From the NCBI GenBank assembly GCA_950106755.1, contig OX467088.1, forward strand, positions 29,474,401-29,538,400: a DNA stretch of 64,000 bases, read 5' to 3'. Numbering within the stretch: position 1 is the first letter of the stretch; every line of letters starts with the position of its first letter. The notes beneath the pieces were generated by a model. It saw only the letters and a list, made by a program, of their open reading frames with translations, had not been told where the DNA came from and did not search any database. The stretch comes from Climacium dendroides. Lineage: Eukaryota; Streptophyta; Bryopsida; Hypnales; Climaciaceae. Both the position numbers and the translations under genes were made by a program. Shown here one piece after another: positions 62,480-64,000 of this stretch.

Positions 62480-64000
62480 TGCTTCCCCACACTTTCGCAT
62501 TCAATAGAAATGGGTTTCAGTAAAAAACAAATCTAAAAATCATGCTCTATTTAATAGAAACAAAACCGATAATTTATATCCGTTTAGCATGCAAGCACGT
62601 CCCAAAACATAACACACAACTTGCAAATCTTCGAAATAATTACCATTCATGAAAAAATCAATTTGAAGAGGACCCTATTGTTTCCCCACACTTTCGCATT
62701 CAATAGAAATGGGTTTCAGTAAAAAACAAATCTAAAAATCATGCTCTATTTAATAGAAACAAAACCAATAATTTATATCCGTTTGACATGCAAGCACGTC
62801 CCAAAACATAACACACAACATGCAAATCTTCGAAATAATTACGATTCATGGAAAAATCAATTTGAAGAGAACCCTATTGCTTCCTGACACTTTCGCATTC
62901 AATGGAATTCGGTTAAAAAAAAAACAAATCTAAAAATCGTGCTCTATTTAATAGAAACCAAACCAATAACTTATATCCGTTTGGCATGCAAGCACGTCCC
63001 AAAACATAACACACAACATGCAAATCTTCGAAATAATTACGATTCATGGAAAAATCAATTTGAAGAGGACCCTATTGCTTCCCGCCACTTTCGCATTCAA
63101 TCGAAATGGGTTTCAGTAAAAAACAAATCTAAAAATCATGCTCTATTTAATAGAAACCAAACCAAAAACTTATATCCGTTTGACATGCAAGCACGTCCTA
63201 AAACATAACACACAACATGCAAATCTTCGAAATAATTACGATTCATGGAAAAATCAATTTCAAGAGGACCCTATTGCTTCCCACACTTTCGCATTCAATG
63301 GAAATCGGTTTAAAAAAAAACAAATATAAAAATCATGCTCTATTTAATAGAAACGACACCAATAACTTATATTAGTTTGACATGCAAGCACGTCCCAAAA
63401 CATAACACACAACATGCAAATCTTCGAAATAATTACCATTCATGAAAAAATCAATTTGAAAAGGACCCTATTGCTTCCCCACACTTTCTCATTAAATGGA
63501 AATCAGTTTAAAAAAAAGCAAATCTAAAAATCATGTTCTATTTAATAGAAACAAAACCAATAACTTATATCTGTTTGGCATGCAAGCACGTCCCAAAACA
63601 TAACACACAACTTGCAAATCTTCAAAATAATTACAATTCATGAAAAAATCAATTTGAAGAGGACCGTATTGCTTCCCCACACTTTTGCATTCAATAGAAA
63701 TGGGTTTCAGAAAAAAACAAATCTAAAAATCATGCTCTATTTAATAGACACGAAACCAATCACTTATATGAGTTTGACATGCAAGCACGTCCCAAAATAT
63801 AACACACAACTTGCAAATCTTCGAAATAATTACCATTCATGGAAAAATCAATTTGAAGAGAACCCTATTGCTTCCCACACTTTCGCATTCAATGGAAATC
63901 GGTTTAAAAAAAAACAAATCTAAAAATCATGCTCTATTTAATAGAAACGGAACCAATAACTTATATCCGTTGGACATGCAAGCACGTCCCAAAACATAAC
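62480..64000 (+). repeat. Diverged edge-type monomers
   Basis: About eight monomers share states rare or absent in the rest of the window: cacactttcgcattcaat, gggtttcagtaaaaaac, caaatctaaaaatc, ttaccattcatg, caacatgcaaatc, and tttggcatgc or tttagcatgc. Unit lengths are 197-199 bp (starts 62542, 62741, 62939, 63138, 63335, 63533, 63732, 63929). Neighbouring monomers differ from one another at many sites, unlike the near-identical copies in the HOR zones, and no HOR is visible. The array still continues past base 64000. Confidence 0.85.

Larger units (their letters stand above)
1..64000. repeat. Tandem satellite DNA array, ~198 bp monomer, fills the window
   Basis: The same unit recurs head to tail from the first to the last base. 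An easy landmark is atcatgctctatttaatag, found once per unit; its ATG lies at 45, 243, 442, 639, 838, 1035, 1232 and 1431 at the left end, and at 62542, 62741, 63138, 63335, 63533, 63732 and 63929 at the right end (62939 carries GTG instead). Spacing is 197-199 bp with rare exceptions, such as 196 bp between 61155 and 61351. All copies run in one direction. No unit is interrupted by foreign sequence. Units differ by a small set of recurring substitutions and by poly(A) length. I do not recognise the family by name. A centromeric or pericentromeric role is inferred from the organisation only. Confidence 0.98.

Noticed and set aside
9..63999. About 150 small open reading frames on the + strand
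   Set aside because: All are the same satellite translated in two or three registers, overlapping each other and starting at ATG or TTG by chance. Similarity among them follows from DNA repeat identity. No codon bias, signal or domain is visible, so none is called a CDS.
1..64000. CRISPR array
   Set aside because: The whole ~198 bp unit is repeated; there are no short repeats separated by unique spacers, and no cas genes.
1..64000. Transposon, LTR or integrated virus sequence
   Set aside because: No long frames of polymerase, integrase or transposase type, no terminal repeats and no target-site duplications; monomer spacing is unbroken.
1..64000. Ribosomal spacer, 5S rDNA, tRNA cluster or telomeric repeat
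   Set aside because: No rRNA or tRNA sequence is recognisable in the monomer, and no TTTAGGG- or TTAGGG-type tracts are present.
1..64000. Assignment to a named plant or animal centromere satellite
   Set aside because: The monomer does not match the human alpha satellite or Arabidopsis 178 bp repeats as I know them, and I cannot search databases; naming a species would be a guess.

Overview
The whole 64 kb window is one uninterrupted tandem satellite array. A single monomer family of about 198 bp (197-199 bp in almost every unit I measured) repeats head to tail in one orientation, roughly 322 times (63,929 minus 45, divided by about 198.3). The base composition of a typical unit is about 31-32% G+C. 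I see no gene, RNA gene, transposon, rDNA, telomere repeat, CRISPR array or unique sequence. The many short open frames come from the satellite sequence itself. The window begins and ends inside the array, so it holds no flank.

This organisation points to a eukaryotic chromosome, in centromeric, pericentromeric or other heterochromatin. The unit length and A-tract-rich sequence would suit a plant satellite, but I do not recognise the family and cannot name the organism; other eukaryotes are possible.

Layout. Zone 1 (1 to about 23.5 kb): regular higher-order repeats (HORs), mainly a five-monomer unit of 990-992 bp, plus a three-monomer unit of 594 bp at 9.6-11.0 kb. Blocks of 3-4.5 kb are recopied at offsets of 5,748, 4,363 and 13,481 bp. 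Zone 2 (about 23.5-36.8 kb): a different subfamily set (ctttgaa, gcgtcccc, gcgtaccc and gattcccaacac variants), with a 4.4 kb block duplicated at 4,964 bp and four-monomer units of 795-796 bp. Zone 3 (36.8-42.2 kb): zone-1-like monomers, starting with an 834 bp block shared with 8.4 kb and 14.2 kb, then an irregular stretch with many private variants. Zone 4 (42.2-61.1 kb): long HORs, namely 1,981 bp (10 monomers) in three copies, 2,783 bp (14 monomers) in two copies and a 796 bp tetramer, then smaller dispersed duplications. Zone 5 (about 62.5-64.0 kb): clearly diverged monomers, perhaps the approach to the array edge.

Every duplication offset checked is close to a whole number of monomers, and every copy has the same orientation. 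That is the expected result of repeated in-register unequal exchange or conversion. The most notable sequence signal is a 17 bp motif in 14 monomers that matches 8 of the 9 core bases of the mammalian CENP-B box. Block boundaries were found by eye from diagnostic variants and are accurate to tens of bases.
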